DNA from: Sphaerisporangium cinnabarinum
GTDB lineage: Bacteria > Actinomycetota > Actinomycetes > Actinomycetales > Cellulomonadaceae
DNA length: 64,000 nt
Direction of reading: 5' to 3'
NCBI GenBank assembly: GCA_003052455.1
Contig: QAPD01000042.1
Span: forward strand, 28,993 to 92,992
Notes under the pieces: model-generated
Databases searched by the model: none
What the model saw: the letters and a program-made list of their open reading frames with translations, nothing else
Told to the model about the DNA's origin: nothing
Position numbers and translations under genes: made by a program
Shown: positions 37,241 through 45,980 of the stretch, one piece after another
Numbering within the stretch: position 1 is the first letter of the stretch
Layout: the number at the start of each line of letters is the position of its first letter

Positions 37241-38124
37241 TGGGCACGCTCGAGATCCGGAACCTCACCAAGGACTTCGTCATCCGCAACGGGTGGAAGC
37301 GGTCGCGGCTGCGCGCGGTGAACGACGTGTCGTTCACGCTCGAGCCGGGCAAGACGATCGCCATCGTCGGTGAGTCGGGTTCCGGGAAGTCGACCGTCGC
37401 GCGCATGATCGCGAAGCTCGAGACGCCGTCGTCCGGCGACATCCTGCTCGACGGCGTCCCGTCCGCCCGGCGCGGCCGCGCCCTGTCCGCGTACCGGCAC
37501 GACGTCCAGATGGTGTTCCAGGACCCGTTCGCGTCGCTCAACCCGTTCCACTCGATCCGCCACCACCTGGAGCGGCCGCTGCGGATCCACGGGCTCGCGA
37601 AGACGGACGCCGAGCTCGACGCGGCCGTCGACGAGCTCCTCACGCGCGTCAACCTCACGCCCCCGGCGACGTTCGCGGAGAAGCGTCCGCACGAGATGTC
37701 GGGCGGCCAGCGCCAGCGGGTCGCGATCGCCCGCGCGCTCGCGCCCGGCTCGCGGTTCCTCGTCGCGGACGAGCCCGTGTCGATGCTCGACGTGTCGATC
37801 CGGCTCGGGGTCCTCAACCTGCTGGCGCGCCTGCAGCGCGAGGAGAACCTCGGCGTCCTCTACATCACGCACGACCTCGCGACGGCGCGGCACTTCAGCG
37901 ACGAGATCCTCGTGATGTTCCGCGGGAACGTCGTCGAGCGCGGGCCGTCGGACCAGGTCATCCTCGACCCGCAGCACGAGTACACGAAGCTGCTCCTCGG
38001 GGCGGCGCCGGAGCCGCAGAACCACGGCCGCCTCCGCGAGGAGGTGCGCCGCGAGCTCGCCGCGGCCGCGGCGGGCGGGGACGACGCCGTCGCCCGCGAC
38101 CGCTTCGGCACACGCGGCATGTGA
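37240..38124 (+). CDS. ABC transporter ATP-binding protein (DppF-like)
   Basis: A 294-residue ATPase with [50 protein letters not shown] and YITHDLATARHFSD. The start shares one base with the previous stop (TGATG). Unlike the transporter at 18-24 kb, the two ATPases here are separate proteins. Three hairpins follow the stop. Confidence 0.92.
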   Translation: MGTLEIRNLTKDFVIRNGWKRSRLRAVNDVSFTLEPGKTIAIVGESGSGKSTVARMIAKLETPSSGDILLDGVPSARRGRALSAYRHDVQMVFQDPFASLNPFHSIRHHLERPLRIHGLAKTDAELDAAVDELLTRVNLTPPATFAEKRPHEMSGGQRQRVAIARALAPGSRFLVADEPVSMLDVSIRLGVLNLLARLQREENLGVLYITHDLATARHFSDEILVMFRGNVVERGPSDQVILDPQHEYTKLLLGAAPEPQNHGRLREEVRRELAAAAAGGDDAVARDRFGTRGM

Positions 38125-38199
38125 GACGGGCGTCGCCCGTCCCCTCACCGTCCGGGCAGCGGGGGTTGCCCGGACGCACGCGTCGGTGGTGACGCGTGC
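38125..38199 (+). terminator. Cluster of three hairpins ending the transporter operon
   Basis: Perfect stems occur at 38125-38141 (7 bp), 38149-38176 (10 bp, 8-nt loop) and 38176-38199 (9 bp, 6-nt loop). The middle one is the strongest terminator candidate. The three lie in the first 75 nt after the last ATPase gene. Confidence 0.65.
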
Positions 38200-38312
38200 G
38201 CGTCGCGCGGGCCAGGTCTGTCGGACGCCCTGGCCCGCGCGCTCGCCCCGTCCGTCGTCGCCTGTCCCGCCACGCAGGACGCCTCCGGCGACGGGTGGGT
38301 AGGGTCGGGCTC

Positions 38313-39887
38313 GTGCCCGCCCGTCACCTGCGCCTCGCGCGACCCGAGCCCTCCGCCCCGAGCACCACCGCGCTGGTCAGCGACGCGCTCGCGGCGCTGC
38401 GCCGCGAGATGGAGGTGCCGGAGACCTTCCCGGAGGCGGTGCTCGCCGAGGCTGAGGAGGTCGTGCGCGAGGACCGCGCGGTGCCCGGTCCCGGGCGCGT
38501 CGACCTGCGCGACGTCCCGTTCCTCACGATCGACCCGCCGGGCTCGATGGACCTCGACCAGGCGCTGCACCTCGAGCGGGCCGGGGGAGCGCCGGACGAC
38601 CCGGCGGGCGCCGTGTTCGTCGTGCACTACGCGATCGCCGACGTCGGCGCGTTCGTCGTGCCGGGCGGTGCGATCGACGCCGAGGTCCACGAGCGCGGCA
38701 CGACCCTCTACGCGCCCGACGGCCGCACCCCGCTGCACCCGGCCGTGCTGTCCGAGGGCGCGGCGAGCCTTCTGCCGGGAGAGGACCGCCCGGCCGCGGC
38801 CTGGCGCGTCGTGCTCGACGCCCGCGGCGAGATCCTCGACGCGACGGTGCGACGCGCCGTCGTGCGGTCGACGCAGCGCCTCACCTACGACGAGGCGCAG
38901 GCCCGGATCGACGCTCGGACCGACCCTCGGAGCGCCGGGGACGACGCCGAGGACGCGCTCCTGCTGCTCCGCGAGGTGGGCGAGCTGCGGCTCGCGCGCG
39001 AGCGCGAGCGCGGGGGCGTGTCGCTCGAGGTCCCGGAGCAGGAGATCGTCACGCGCGACGACGGCTCGTTCGGCCTCGAGTTCCGCTCGACCCTCCCGGC
39101 GGAGGCGTGGAACGCCCAGGTGTCGCTCCTCACGGGCATCGCGGCGGCGCGGATCATGCGCGCGGGAGGCGTCGGCGTCTTCCGCGCGCTGCCCGAGGCC
39201 GACCCGCGCGACCTCGCGCGCCTGCGCCGCACGGCCCGCGCGCTCGGCATCGACTGGCCGCGCGAGACGCCGTACGCCGAGCTCGTCCCGACGCTCGACT
39301 CGCGCGTCCCGCGCCACGCCGCGTTCCTCAACGAGGCCACGTCGCTGTTCCGGGGCGCGTCGTACGAGGCGTTCGGCGGCACGGGCCAGGAGCCCGGCGT
39401 GCCCGACGACGCGGCGCACGCCGCGATCGGCGCGGAGTACGCGCACGTCACCGCGCCCCTGCGCCGGCTCGTGGACCGGTACGGTACGGAGGCGTGCCTC
39501 GCGCTGTGCGCAGGGGAGGACGTGCCGCGGTGGGTGCTCGACGCCCTGCCCGGCCTGCCGCGCACCATGGCCCGCACGGGCCAGCGCGCGAGCGCGTACG
39601 AGCGCGCGATCGTCGACGTCGTCGAGGCCGCGCTGCTCAGCGGGCGCGAGGGCGAGGAGTTCGACGGCGTCGTGGTCGACATCGAGGACGACCGCGAGCG
39701 TGAGCGCCGCCTCGAGCGCGACGGCGGGGACGGCGCGGGCGGGACGCGGCGCGGCCAGGTGGTCCTCGCCGACCCCGCGGTGCGCGCCCCTGTCGAGGGT
39801 ACGGACCTCCCGCTCGGCGACCCGGTCCGCGCCACGCTGCGCGAGGCGTCGGTGCCCGAGCGCCGTGTCCGGTTCACGGTCGGCTGA
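38313..39887 (+). CDS. RNB-domain (RNase II-like) ribonuclease
   Basis: A 524-residue protein. TIDPPGSMDLDQALHLERAGG is the RNB metal site (DPxxxxDxDxA-like); FVVHYAIADVGAFV, RGTTLYAPDGRTPLHPAVLSEGAASLLPGEDRPA and ITAPLRRLVDRY-type sequence (HVTAPLRRLVDRYG) complete the domain. It would degrade RNA 3' to 5'. The N-terminal cold-shock domains of full RNase II/R are absent, as in many actinobacterial homologues. I chose GTG 38313: TAGGGT lies 7-8 nt before it, fitting a leaderless start, and the longer frame upstream is Arg-rich junk. Confidence 0.87.
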   Translation: MPARHLRLARPEPSAPSTTALVSDALAALRREMEVPETFPEAVLAEAEEVVREDRAVPGPGRVDLRDVPFLTIDPPGSMDLDQALHLERAGGAPDDPAGAVFVVHYAIADVGAFVVPGGAIDAEVHERGTTLYAPDGRTPLHPAVLSEGAASLLPGEDRPAAAWRVVLDARGEILDATVRRAVVRSTQRLTYDEAQARIDARTDPRSAGDDAEDALLLLREVGELRLARERERGGVSLEVPEQEIVTRDDGSFGLEFRSTLPAEAWNAQVSLLTGIAAARIMRAGGVGVFRALPEADPRDLARLRRTARALGIDWPRETPYAELVPTLDSRVPRHAAFLNEATSLFRGASYEAFGGTGQEPGVPDDAAHAAIGAEYAHVTAPLRRLVDRYGTEACLALCAGEDVPRWVLDALPGLPRTMARTGQRASAYERAIVDVVEAALLSGREGEEFDGVVVDIEDDRERERRLERDGGDGAGGTRRGQVVLADPAVRAPVEGTDLPLGDPVRATLREASVPERRVRFTVG

Positions 39888-39917
39888 GGCCGTACCACCC
39901 GGCCTAGGCTGGTCCCC

Positions 39918-40289
39918 GTGCCTGCCCGACGCCGTACCGATCCCGCCGCCGGCCGCCTCGCCCTGGCGACGTGGCGCGACGACCCCACCGACCGCCGTGC
40001 CGTGACGACCGCGGTGCGGTTCACGCTCGAGGAGCTCGCCGACGTCGCGCCCGGGCACACGGTCGAGGTGCGCGTGCCGCCCGCGGGGGCCGTCCAGGCG
40101 GTCGAGGGCCCGCGGCACACGCGGGGGACACCGCCGAACGTCGTCGAGACGGACCCGCAGACCTGGCTGGGCCTCGTGACGGGGGCCGTCGCCTGGGCCG
40201 ACGCCGTCGCGGACGGGCGGGTCCGCGCGTCGGGCAAGCGTTCCGACATCTCCTTCCTGCTGCCGCTCCAGGCGGCCCGCCCCCGCTGA
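39918..40289 (+). CDS. Sterol-carrier-family (SCP_3-like) protein
   Basis: A 123-residue protein; [45 protein letters not shown] is the characteristic end of the actinobacterial SCP-like proteins often found near purF. Function unknown. GTG 39918 is 8 nt after TAGGCT, so probably leaderless. purF lies 10 kb downstream, with the nuclease and sulfate loci between. Confidence 0.75.
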   Translation: MPARRRTDPAAGRLALATWRDDPTDRRAVTTAVRFTLEELADVAPGHTVEVRVPPAGAVQAVEGPRHTRGTPPNVVETDPQTWLGLVTGAVAWADAVADGRVRASGKRSDISFLLPLQAARPR

Positions 40290-40390
40290 CCCTTCCGGGA
40301 CCGATCTCGGCGCCCGCTCGCGCGCGGCGAGCGTGTTACCGGTGCGTAACGTTCTCGGCGTCAGGTCTGGCGGAGCGCCGAGCGGGGGAC

Positions 40391-40396
40391 TAGCGT
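40391..40396 (+). promoter_or_regulatory. -10 box (TAGCGT) of the nuclease leader
   Basis: TAGCGT resembles the TAnnnT boxes seen before other genes here. An RNA starting near 40403 would carry the structured leader at 40433-40536 and a 5' UTR of about 208 nt. No clear -35 match. Confidence 0.4.
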
Positions 40397-40432
40397 CCCA
40401 GGATGACCGGCCGCCGTCCGCGCGGGCGCTCG

Positions 40433-40536
40433 CGGCACGACGACGTGCGCTGGCGTTCTCGTGGCGGTGACACGGCAGCAACCGCCCGTTCATCCAGGTG
40501 GGGTGCGATGTCCCGCGGAGGCAGGGCGTCGTGCCG
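40433..40536 (+). promoter_or_regulatory. Structured leader with an S-box-like core, upstream of the secreted nuclease
   Basis: A perfect 10-bp stem (CGGCACGACG 40433-40442, CGTCGTGCCG 40527-40536) encloses a short stem CGTG/CACG (40444-40447, 40471-40474), then GCAGCAACC (40475-40483), a small hairpin CCGCC...GGTGG, and GGGGTGCGATGTCCC (40500-40514). The order stem 1, stem 2, GCAACC, stem 3, GGTGCnAnnTCC, stem 1 resembles SAM-I (S-box) riboswitches. The kink-turn bases of stem 2 do not match well, so ligand and class are unknown. It might be a degenerate SAM element or something new. Confidence 0.4.
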
Positions 40537-40610
40537 TCCGAGGTTCGTCCCCGACCCCCGGGAACGCGCGAGCTGCTGCCCGGCCGTCCGCACGAGATGA
40601 AGGAGTCAGC

Positions 40611-43600
40611 GTGACCGACCACCAGCACCTGCGGCGACGGAGGGTGGTGGCGGGCACGTTGACCGTGGCCCTCGCCGTGCCGTTCTCCGTCGCGGCGGCC
40701 ACCGCCGCGAGCGCGGCGCCCGACGGGTCGGGCCTCGTCATCAACGAGGCCTACCTCAGCGGCGGCAGCGCCAACGCCCCGTACACCCACAAGTTCGTCG
40801 AGCTGTACAACCCCACGCAGGCGGCGATCGACCTCTCCGGGATGTCGCTGCAGTACCGCTCGGCGACGAGCACGGGCGCCTTCACGGGCGTGACCGCCCT
40901 GACCGGCTCGGTCGCGCCCGGGGGCTACTACCTGGTGCAGGGCGGCTCGAACGGCTCGAACGGCGCCGCGCTGCCCACGCCCGACGCGACGGGCGGTCTC
41001 AACCCGTCGGGCACGACGGGCACCCTCGCGCTCGTGCGGTCGACCTCCCCGGTGACGCTGCCGGCGGGGAACGTCGCGGGCGCCGCGAACGTCGTCGACC
41101 TGATCGGGTACGGCACCTCGAACACGTTCGAGACGGCCGTGGGCCCCGCGCCGTCGGCCAACAACGTGCCGGCCTCGACCAACCGGACCGGGTACGCCGA
41201 CACGGACGACAACAGCAAGGACCTCACGCTCTCCAGCACCGTGACGCCGCAGAACAGCGGCGACGACGGCGGCGGTCCGGGCCCCGAGCCGGGCGAGGTC
41301 GTCCCGATCGCGGAGATCCAGGGCACGGGGGCGGCAAGCCCGCTCGTCGGGCAGACGGTGACGACGCGCGGCGTCGTCACGGCGACGTACCCCACGGGCG
41401 GCTACGACGGCTTCTACCTCCAGACCGAGGGCACGGGTGGCGACCTCGACGCGTCGCACACGGCGTCGGACGCGATCTTCGTCTACTCGAAGGCCGGCGC
41501 GGCCGCGGTGGAGGTCGGCGACCACGTCGAGGTGACCGGCGCGGTGTCGGAGTACTTCACGCTCACCCAGATCACGCCCGCGGCGGGCGGCTGGACCGTC
41601 CTCGACGAGGCGGCGCAGGACGTCAAGCCCGCGAACGTCGCGTTCCCGGCGACCGACGCCGAGCGCGAGGTCCTCGAGGGCATGCTCGTGCAGCCGGCGG
41701 GCGACTACGTCGTCGCCGACAACTACGACACGAACTACTACGGGTCGTTCGTGCTCGCGGCAGGGACGGACCCGTTCCTCCAGCCGACGACGGCCGGGCG
41801 GCCGGGCAGCGCGGAGGCGGCGGCCGCCGTCGCGGACCGCGCGGCGCGGGCCGTCGTGCTCGACGACGGCGCCACGACGAACTTCAACAACACCGCGAAC
41901 AAGGGCGTCCCGCTCCCGTACCTCACGGGCGGGGCACCGGCACGCGTGGGCGCGGCCGTGTCGTTCACGACGCCGGTCATCCTCGACTACCGGTTCGACG
42001 CCTGGACGTTCCAGCCGCGCACGCAGCTCACCGCGGGCGACGGCGGCAACGCCGCCACGGTGCAGCCGGTCACGTTCGAGAACACGCGGGAGGACGCGCC
42101 GGCCGAGGTCGGGGGCGACCTCTCCGTCGCGACGTTCAACGTGCTCAACTACTTCACGACCACGGGTGACCAGGTCGCGGGCTGCCAGTTCTACACGGAC
42201 CGCGCCGGGAACCCGATCACGGTCCGCACGGGCTGCGACGCGCGCGGCGCGGCGGACGCCGCGAACCTCGAGCGGCAGCAGACGAAGATCGTCGCGGCGA
42301 TCGACGCCCTCGACGCGGACGTCGTCGCGCTCATGGAGATCGAGAACTCCGAGCCGTTCGGCAAGGACCGCGACCAGGCGCTGTCGGACCTCGTGGACGC
42401 GCTCAACGCGGCCGCGGGCGCCGAGGAGTGGGCGTTCGTCCCGTCGCCGGCCGCCGTGCCGACGGACGAGGACGTCATCCGCCTCGCGTACATCTACCAG
42501 GTGGCCGAGGCCGAGCCGGTCGGCGACTCCGTGATCCTGCTCGACGACCCGGCGTTCTCGAACGCGCGCGAGCCGCTCGCCCAGGTCTTCCAGCCCGCGG
42601 GCGGGATCAGCGAGGGCGACGACGCGGCGAGCGACGACGTGCTCGTCGTGGCGAACCACCTCAAGTCGAAGGGCGGCAACGACACCGCGCCCGCCGACCA
42701 GAAGGACACGGGCGACGGCCAGGGCGCGTACAACAAGGCGCGCGTGGGCCAGGCGACGGCGCTCGTCGCCTTCGCCGAGGACGTCGCGGCCGACGCCGGG
42801 ACGGACAAGGTCCTGCTCGCGGGCGACTTCAACTCCTACGAGCAGGAGGACCCGCTGCAGGTGCTCAAGGACGCCGGCTACACCGACCTCGGTGCGTCGA
42901 CGGGCGAGCACACCTACCTGTTCGACGGGTACGTCGGGTCGCTCGACCACGTGTTCGCGTCGTCGGCCGCGGCGGACGCCGTCACCGGCACCGACGTGTG
43001 GAACATCAACTCGGTCGAGCCGATCGCCAACGAGTACAGCCGGTACAACTACAACGCGTCGATCCTCTACGACACGACGCCGTTCCGGTCGTCCGACCAC
43101 GACCCCGTCCTCGTGGGCCTCCAGCTCGGCGCCGCCGAGCCCGGCACCACGCAGCTCGACCTGCTGGCGATCAACGACTTCCACGGTCGCATCGACGCCA
43201 ACACGGTGAAGTTCGCGGGCACGATCGAGCAGCTGCGCGCGGCGAACCCGGACGGGACGGCCTTCGTCTCGGCGGGCGACAACATCGGCGCCTCGCTGTT
43301 CGCGTCGGCGCTCCAGGAGGACCAGCCGACGATCGACGTGCTGAACGCGCTCGACCTCGCGGCGTCCGCGGTGGGCAACCACGAGTTCGACCAGGGCATG
43401 GACGACCTCACGGGTCGTGTCACCGACGAGGCGGACTGGGCCTACCTGGGCGCGAACGTCTACGACAAGGGCACGACGAACCCGGCGCTGCCGGAGTACC
43501 AGGTCGTCGAGATCGACGGCCTCGACGTCGGCTTCGTGGGCGTCGTCACGGAGGAGACCCCGACGCTCGTCACGCCGTCGGGCATCGCGGACGTCGAGTT

Positions 43601-45371
43601 CGGCGACCCCGTCGAGGCGCTCAACCGCGTCACCGCCCAGCTCCAGGACGGCGACCCGGCGAACGGCGAGGCGGACGTCGTCGTGGGGCTCGTCCACGAG
43701 GGCGCGTCCGCGGGCACGCCCGACGGCGCGACGCTCGAGGAGGAGGTCGCCGCCGGCGGCGCCTTCGCGGACATCGTCGACGAGACCGACGCGCGCGTCG
43801 CGGCGATCTTCACGGGCCACACCCACAAGCAGTACGCGTGGGACGCGCCCGTCCCGGGCGCCCCGGGCAAGACCCGCCCGATCGTCCAGACCGGCAACTA
43901 CGGCGAGTTCATCGGGCACGTGTCGCTCACCGTGGACACCGCGACCCACGAGGTCACGGCGTACACGGCGCAGAACGTCGCCCGCACGACGACGGACGAC
44001 GCGACCCTGGTCGCGACGTACCCGCGCGTCGCGGAGGTCAAGACGATCGTCGACGCGGCGCTCCAGCAGGCCGAGGTCATCGGCGCGACCCCGATCGGCG
44101 AGGTCACCGCGGACATCACGACCGCGTTCGCGGGCGGCTCGTACACGGGTCCCGGCGGGACGTACGTGGGCCCCGGCCCGAACCCGACGTCCGGGCGCGA
44201 CGACCGCGCCTCGGAGTCGACGCTCGGCAACCTCGTCGCGGACTCGCTCCTCGCGACGCTCTCCGACCCGGCGCGCGGCGGTGCGGACATCGGCGTCGTC
44301 AACCCGGGCGGGCTGCGCGCCGAGCTCCTGCACGGCGACGACGGCGTCATCACGTACGCCGAGGCCAACGCGGTCCTGCCGTTCGTCAACAACCTGTGGA
44401 CCGTGACCCTCACGGGCGAGCAGGTCGTCGAGATGCTCGAGCAGCAGTGGCAGACGGACGCGAACGGCAACCGCCCGTCGCGCCCGTACCTCGCCCTGGG
44501 CCTCTCGGACAACGTGTCGTGGACGGCGAGCACGGCCGACCCGAACGCGGCGCCGGGGAGCAACGTCTCGTCGGTCACGATCGACGGCGAGCCGATCGAC
44601 CCCGCCGGCGAGTACCGCGTCGCGACGTTCTCGTTCCTGGCCACCGGGGGCGACAACTTCCGCGTGTTCACGGACGGCACCGACCCGCGCGACTCCGGTC
44701 TGGTCGACCGGGACGCGTGGATCGCGTACCTGCAGCAGAGCTCGCCGGTGTCGCCGTCGTTCGACCGCTCGCGCGTGGTCGTCGACGAGCTCCCCGGCAC
44801 CGTGACGGCGGGCTCCGACGTGAGCGTGGGGCTCTCGGGCCTGAACCTCACGTCGCTCGGGTCGCCGGCGAACACGGCGGTGGACGGGTACCTGGTCGCC
44901 GCGGACGCCACGTTCGACCCGGCGAACCCGGGCACCGCGGCGGGCACCGCCACGGTGACGGGCGGGGCGGCGACGCTGACGGCGACGGTCCCGGCCGACG
45001 CCGCGGCGGGCGAGTACGACCTGTGGCTCGTCGCGTCGCCGAGCGGCACGACGGCGCGCATCCCGGTCACGGTCGAGGCCGCGGCCCCGACGGTGGAGCT
45101 CGTGAACCTCGAGGCCACCGCGCGCTGCACCGGCAAGTTCGTCCACGTCGCGGTCCGCGCCACCAACGGCGAGGACGTGCCGGTCGAGGTCGTCCTCCAG
45201 GCGCCCTACGGCTCGAAGCGGTTCCCGAACCTCCAGCCGGGCAAGAACGCCTACCAGTCGTTCAACACCCGGGCCACGTCGGTCGAGGGCGGCACGGTCA
45301 CCGTGACCGCGACGCTCGACGGCGTGACGCAGGAGTACGAGATCCCCTTCGAGGGGCAGACCTGCGGCTGA
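40611..45371 (+). CDS. Secreted ExeM/NucH-type nuclease fused to a 5'-nucleotidase
   Basis: A 1586-residue exported protein. GTG 40611 follows AAGGAG; the RRRR plus hydrophobic signal ends near ASAAPDG (residue ~38). Order of parts: lamin-tail domain (~40-150, VINEAYLSGGS...KFVELYNP), a Gly/Pro spacer, an OB-like part (~225-430), an endonuclease/exonuclease/phosphatase domain (~500-845, VATFNVLNYF, LMEIENSE, SSDHDPVLVG), then a metallophosphatase (~850-1120, AINDFHGRID, SAGDN, VGNHEFD, GHTH) with its 5'-nucleotidase C-domain (~1160-1380), and two beta-rich C-terminal parts. It would cut extracellular DNA and strip phosphate from the nucleotides. No LPxTG anchor is seen. Confidence 0.9.
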   Translation: MTDHQHLRRRRVVAGTLTVALAVPFSVAAATAASAAPDGSGLVINEAYLSGGSANAPYTHKFVELYNPTQAAIDLSGMSLQYRSATSTGAFTGVTALTGSVAPGGYYLVQGGSNGSNGAALPTPDATGGLNPSGTTGTLALVRSTSPVTLPAGNVAGAANVVDLIGYGTSNTFETAVGPAPSANNVPASTNRTGYADTDDNSKDLTLSSTVTPQNSGDDGGGPGPEPGEVVPIAEIQGTGAASPLVGQTVTTRGVVTATYPTGGYDGFYLQTEGTGGDLDASHTASDAIFVYSKAGAAAVEVGDHVEVTGAVSEYFTLTQITPAAGGWTVLDEAAQDVKPANVAFPATDAEREVLEGMLVQPAGDYVVADNYDTNYYGSFVLAAGTDPFLQPTTAGRPGSAEAAAAVADRAARAVVLDDGATTNFNNTANKGVPLPYLTGGAPARVGAAVSFTTPVILDYRFDAWTFQPRTQLTAGDGGNAATVQPVTFENTREDAPAEVGGDLSVATFNVLNYFTTTGDQVAGCQFYTDRAGNPITVRTGCDARGAADAANLERQQTKIVAAIDALDADVVALMEIENSEPFGKDRDQALSDLVDALNAAAGAEEWAFVPSPAAVPTDEDVIRLAYIYQVAEAEPVGDSVILLDDPAFSNAREPLAQVFQPAGGISEGDDAASDDVLVVANHLKSKGGNDTAPADQKDTGDGQGAYNKARVGQATALVAFAEDVAADAGTDKVLLAGDFNSYEQEDPLQVLKDAGYTDLGASTGEHTYLFDGYVGSLDHVFASSAAADAVTGTDVWNINSVEPIANEYSRYNYNASILYDTTPFRSSDHDPVLVGLQLGAAEPGTTQLDLLAINDFHGRIDANTVKFAGTIEQLRAANPDGTAFVSAGDNIGASLFASALQEDQPTIDVLNALDLAASAVGNHEFDQGMDDLTGRVTDEADWAYLGANVYDKGTTNPALPEYQVVEIDGLDVGFVGVVTEETPTLVTPSGIADVEFGDPVEALNRVTAQLQDGDPANGEADVVVGLVHEGASAGTPDGATLEEEVAAGGAFADIVDETDARVAAIFTGHTHKQYAWDAPVPGAPGKTRPIVQTGNYGEFIGHVSLTVDTATHEVTAYTAQNVARTTTDDATLVATYPRVAEVKTIVDAALQQAEVIGATPIGEVTADITTAFAGGSYTGPGGTYVGPGPNPTSGRDDRASESTLGNLVADSLLATLSDPARGGADIGVVNPGGLRAELLHGDDGVITYAEANAVLPFVNNLWTVTLTGEQVVEMLEQQWQTDANGNRPSRPYLALGLSDNVSWTASTADPNAAPGSNVSSVTIDGEPIDPAGEYRVATFSFLATGGDNFRVFTDGTDPRDSGLVDRDAWIAYLQQSSPVSPSFDRSRVVVDELPGTVTAGSDVSVGLSGLNLTSLGSPANTAVDGYLVAADATFDPANPGTAAGTATVTGGAATLTATVPADAAAGEYDLWLVASPSGTTARIPVTVEAAAPTVELVNLEATARCTGKFVHVAVRATNGEDVPVEVVLQAPYGSKRFPNLQPGKNAYQSFNTRATSVEGGTVTVTATLDGVTQEYEIPFEGQTCG

Positions 45372-45419
45372 CGCCTGCCTGACGCCGTGCGGCGCCGCCG
45401 AGGAGGCGACGCCACGTCC

Positions 45420-45455
45420 CGCGACCCGGGTCCCGTCCGACGGGCCCGGGTCGCG
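45420..45455 (+). terminator. Terminator hairpin of the nuclease gene
   Basis: CGCGACCCGGG plus CCCG (with one bulged T) at 45420-45435 pairs with 45441-45455 around a 5-nt loop: about 15 base pairs, 48 nt after the stop codon. Confidence 0.7.
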
Positions 45456-45514
45456 GTGCGTCCGGGGCGAGGACTCTGCGGGGAGTCCCAGGAAGCGCGG
45501 GTAGGGTCGTGCCC

Positions 45515-45976
45515 GTGAGCTCCGAGCAGTCCCGCGTGCCCGACGGCACGGCCCCCGACCCGTCCGCCGCGCCCGACACCGTCGTGCCCGAGGCCGCGCG
45601 CCCCCAGGCCGGGTCTGAAGCCGCCGAGCCCGGGACCGCCGGGCAGGAGACGGGGGCGGACGAGACGCCCGGCGCGGCGTCCGACGACGCCGCCTCCGCG
45701 GGTGGCGAGGAGGTCGAGATCGAGTCGGTGGTCGACCCGGCGACGGTCCGTCGCGCCCCCCGCTACCGCGCGTTCTTCACGGTCGGCATCCTCCTCGGCA
45801 CGGTCCTCGGCCTGGGCCTCGGTGGTGCGTGGCTCCAGTCGCCCGCCGCGGCGCCGGTCTTCAAGCCCGGCGTCTACTTCACGGTCATCCTCGTGACGTG
45901 CGCGGCGCTCGGCGCCGCGGTCGCGGGCGTGTGGGCCGTCGTCGCCGACCGCCGCAGCCTGCGCGGGCGCCGCTGA
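45515..45976 (+). CDS. Two-helix membrane protein of unknown function
   Basis: A 153-residue protein. The first ~75 residues are acidic and rich in Pro/Ala/Glu, probably cytoplasmic and disordered. Two membrane helices follow (FFTVGILLGTVLGLGLGGAWL and FTVILVTCAALGAAVAGVWAVV) with a short loop. TAGGGT at 45502-45507 is 7 nt before the chosen GTG 45515, a leaderless arrangement; GTG 45509 would be too close to the box. Family not recognised. It converges on the sulfate transporter operon. Confidence 0.68.
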   Translation: MSSEQSRVPDGTAPDPSAAPDTVVPEAARPQAGSEAAEPGTAGQETGADETPGAASDDAASAGGEEVEIESVVDPATVRRAPRYRAFFTVGILLGTVLGLGLGGAWLQSPAAAPVFKPGVYFTVILVTCAALGAAVAGVWAVVADRRSLRGRR

Positions 45977-45980
45977 CCGC

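Noticed and set aside
40403..40600. Short gene starting with ATG 40403 just after the TAGCGT box
   Set aside because: It runs through the strongly paired leader, is Arg-rich, has no ribosome-binding site and resembles no family; a structured 5' leader explains it better.
40461..40610. ATG 40461 as the start of the secreted nuclease
   Set aside because: It would put 50 non-conserved residues ahead of a normal signal peptide and overlap the leader structure; GTG 40611 has a good ribosome-binding site.
38145..45146. A 2333-codon open frame on the minus strand opposite the ribonuclease and nuclease genes
   Set aside because: Its translation is Arg/Val/Asp-rich without domains, and it is exactly the shadow of well-supported plus-strand genes; very high GC makes such long antisense frames common.
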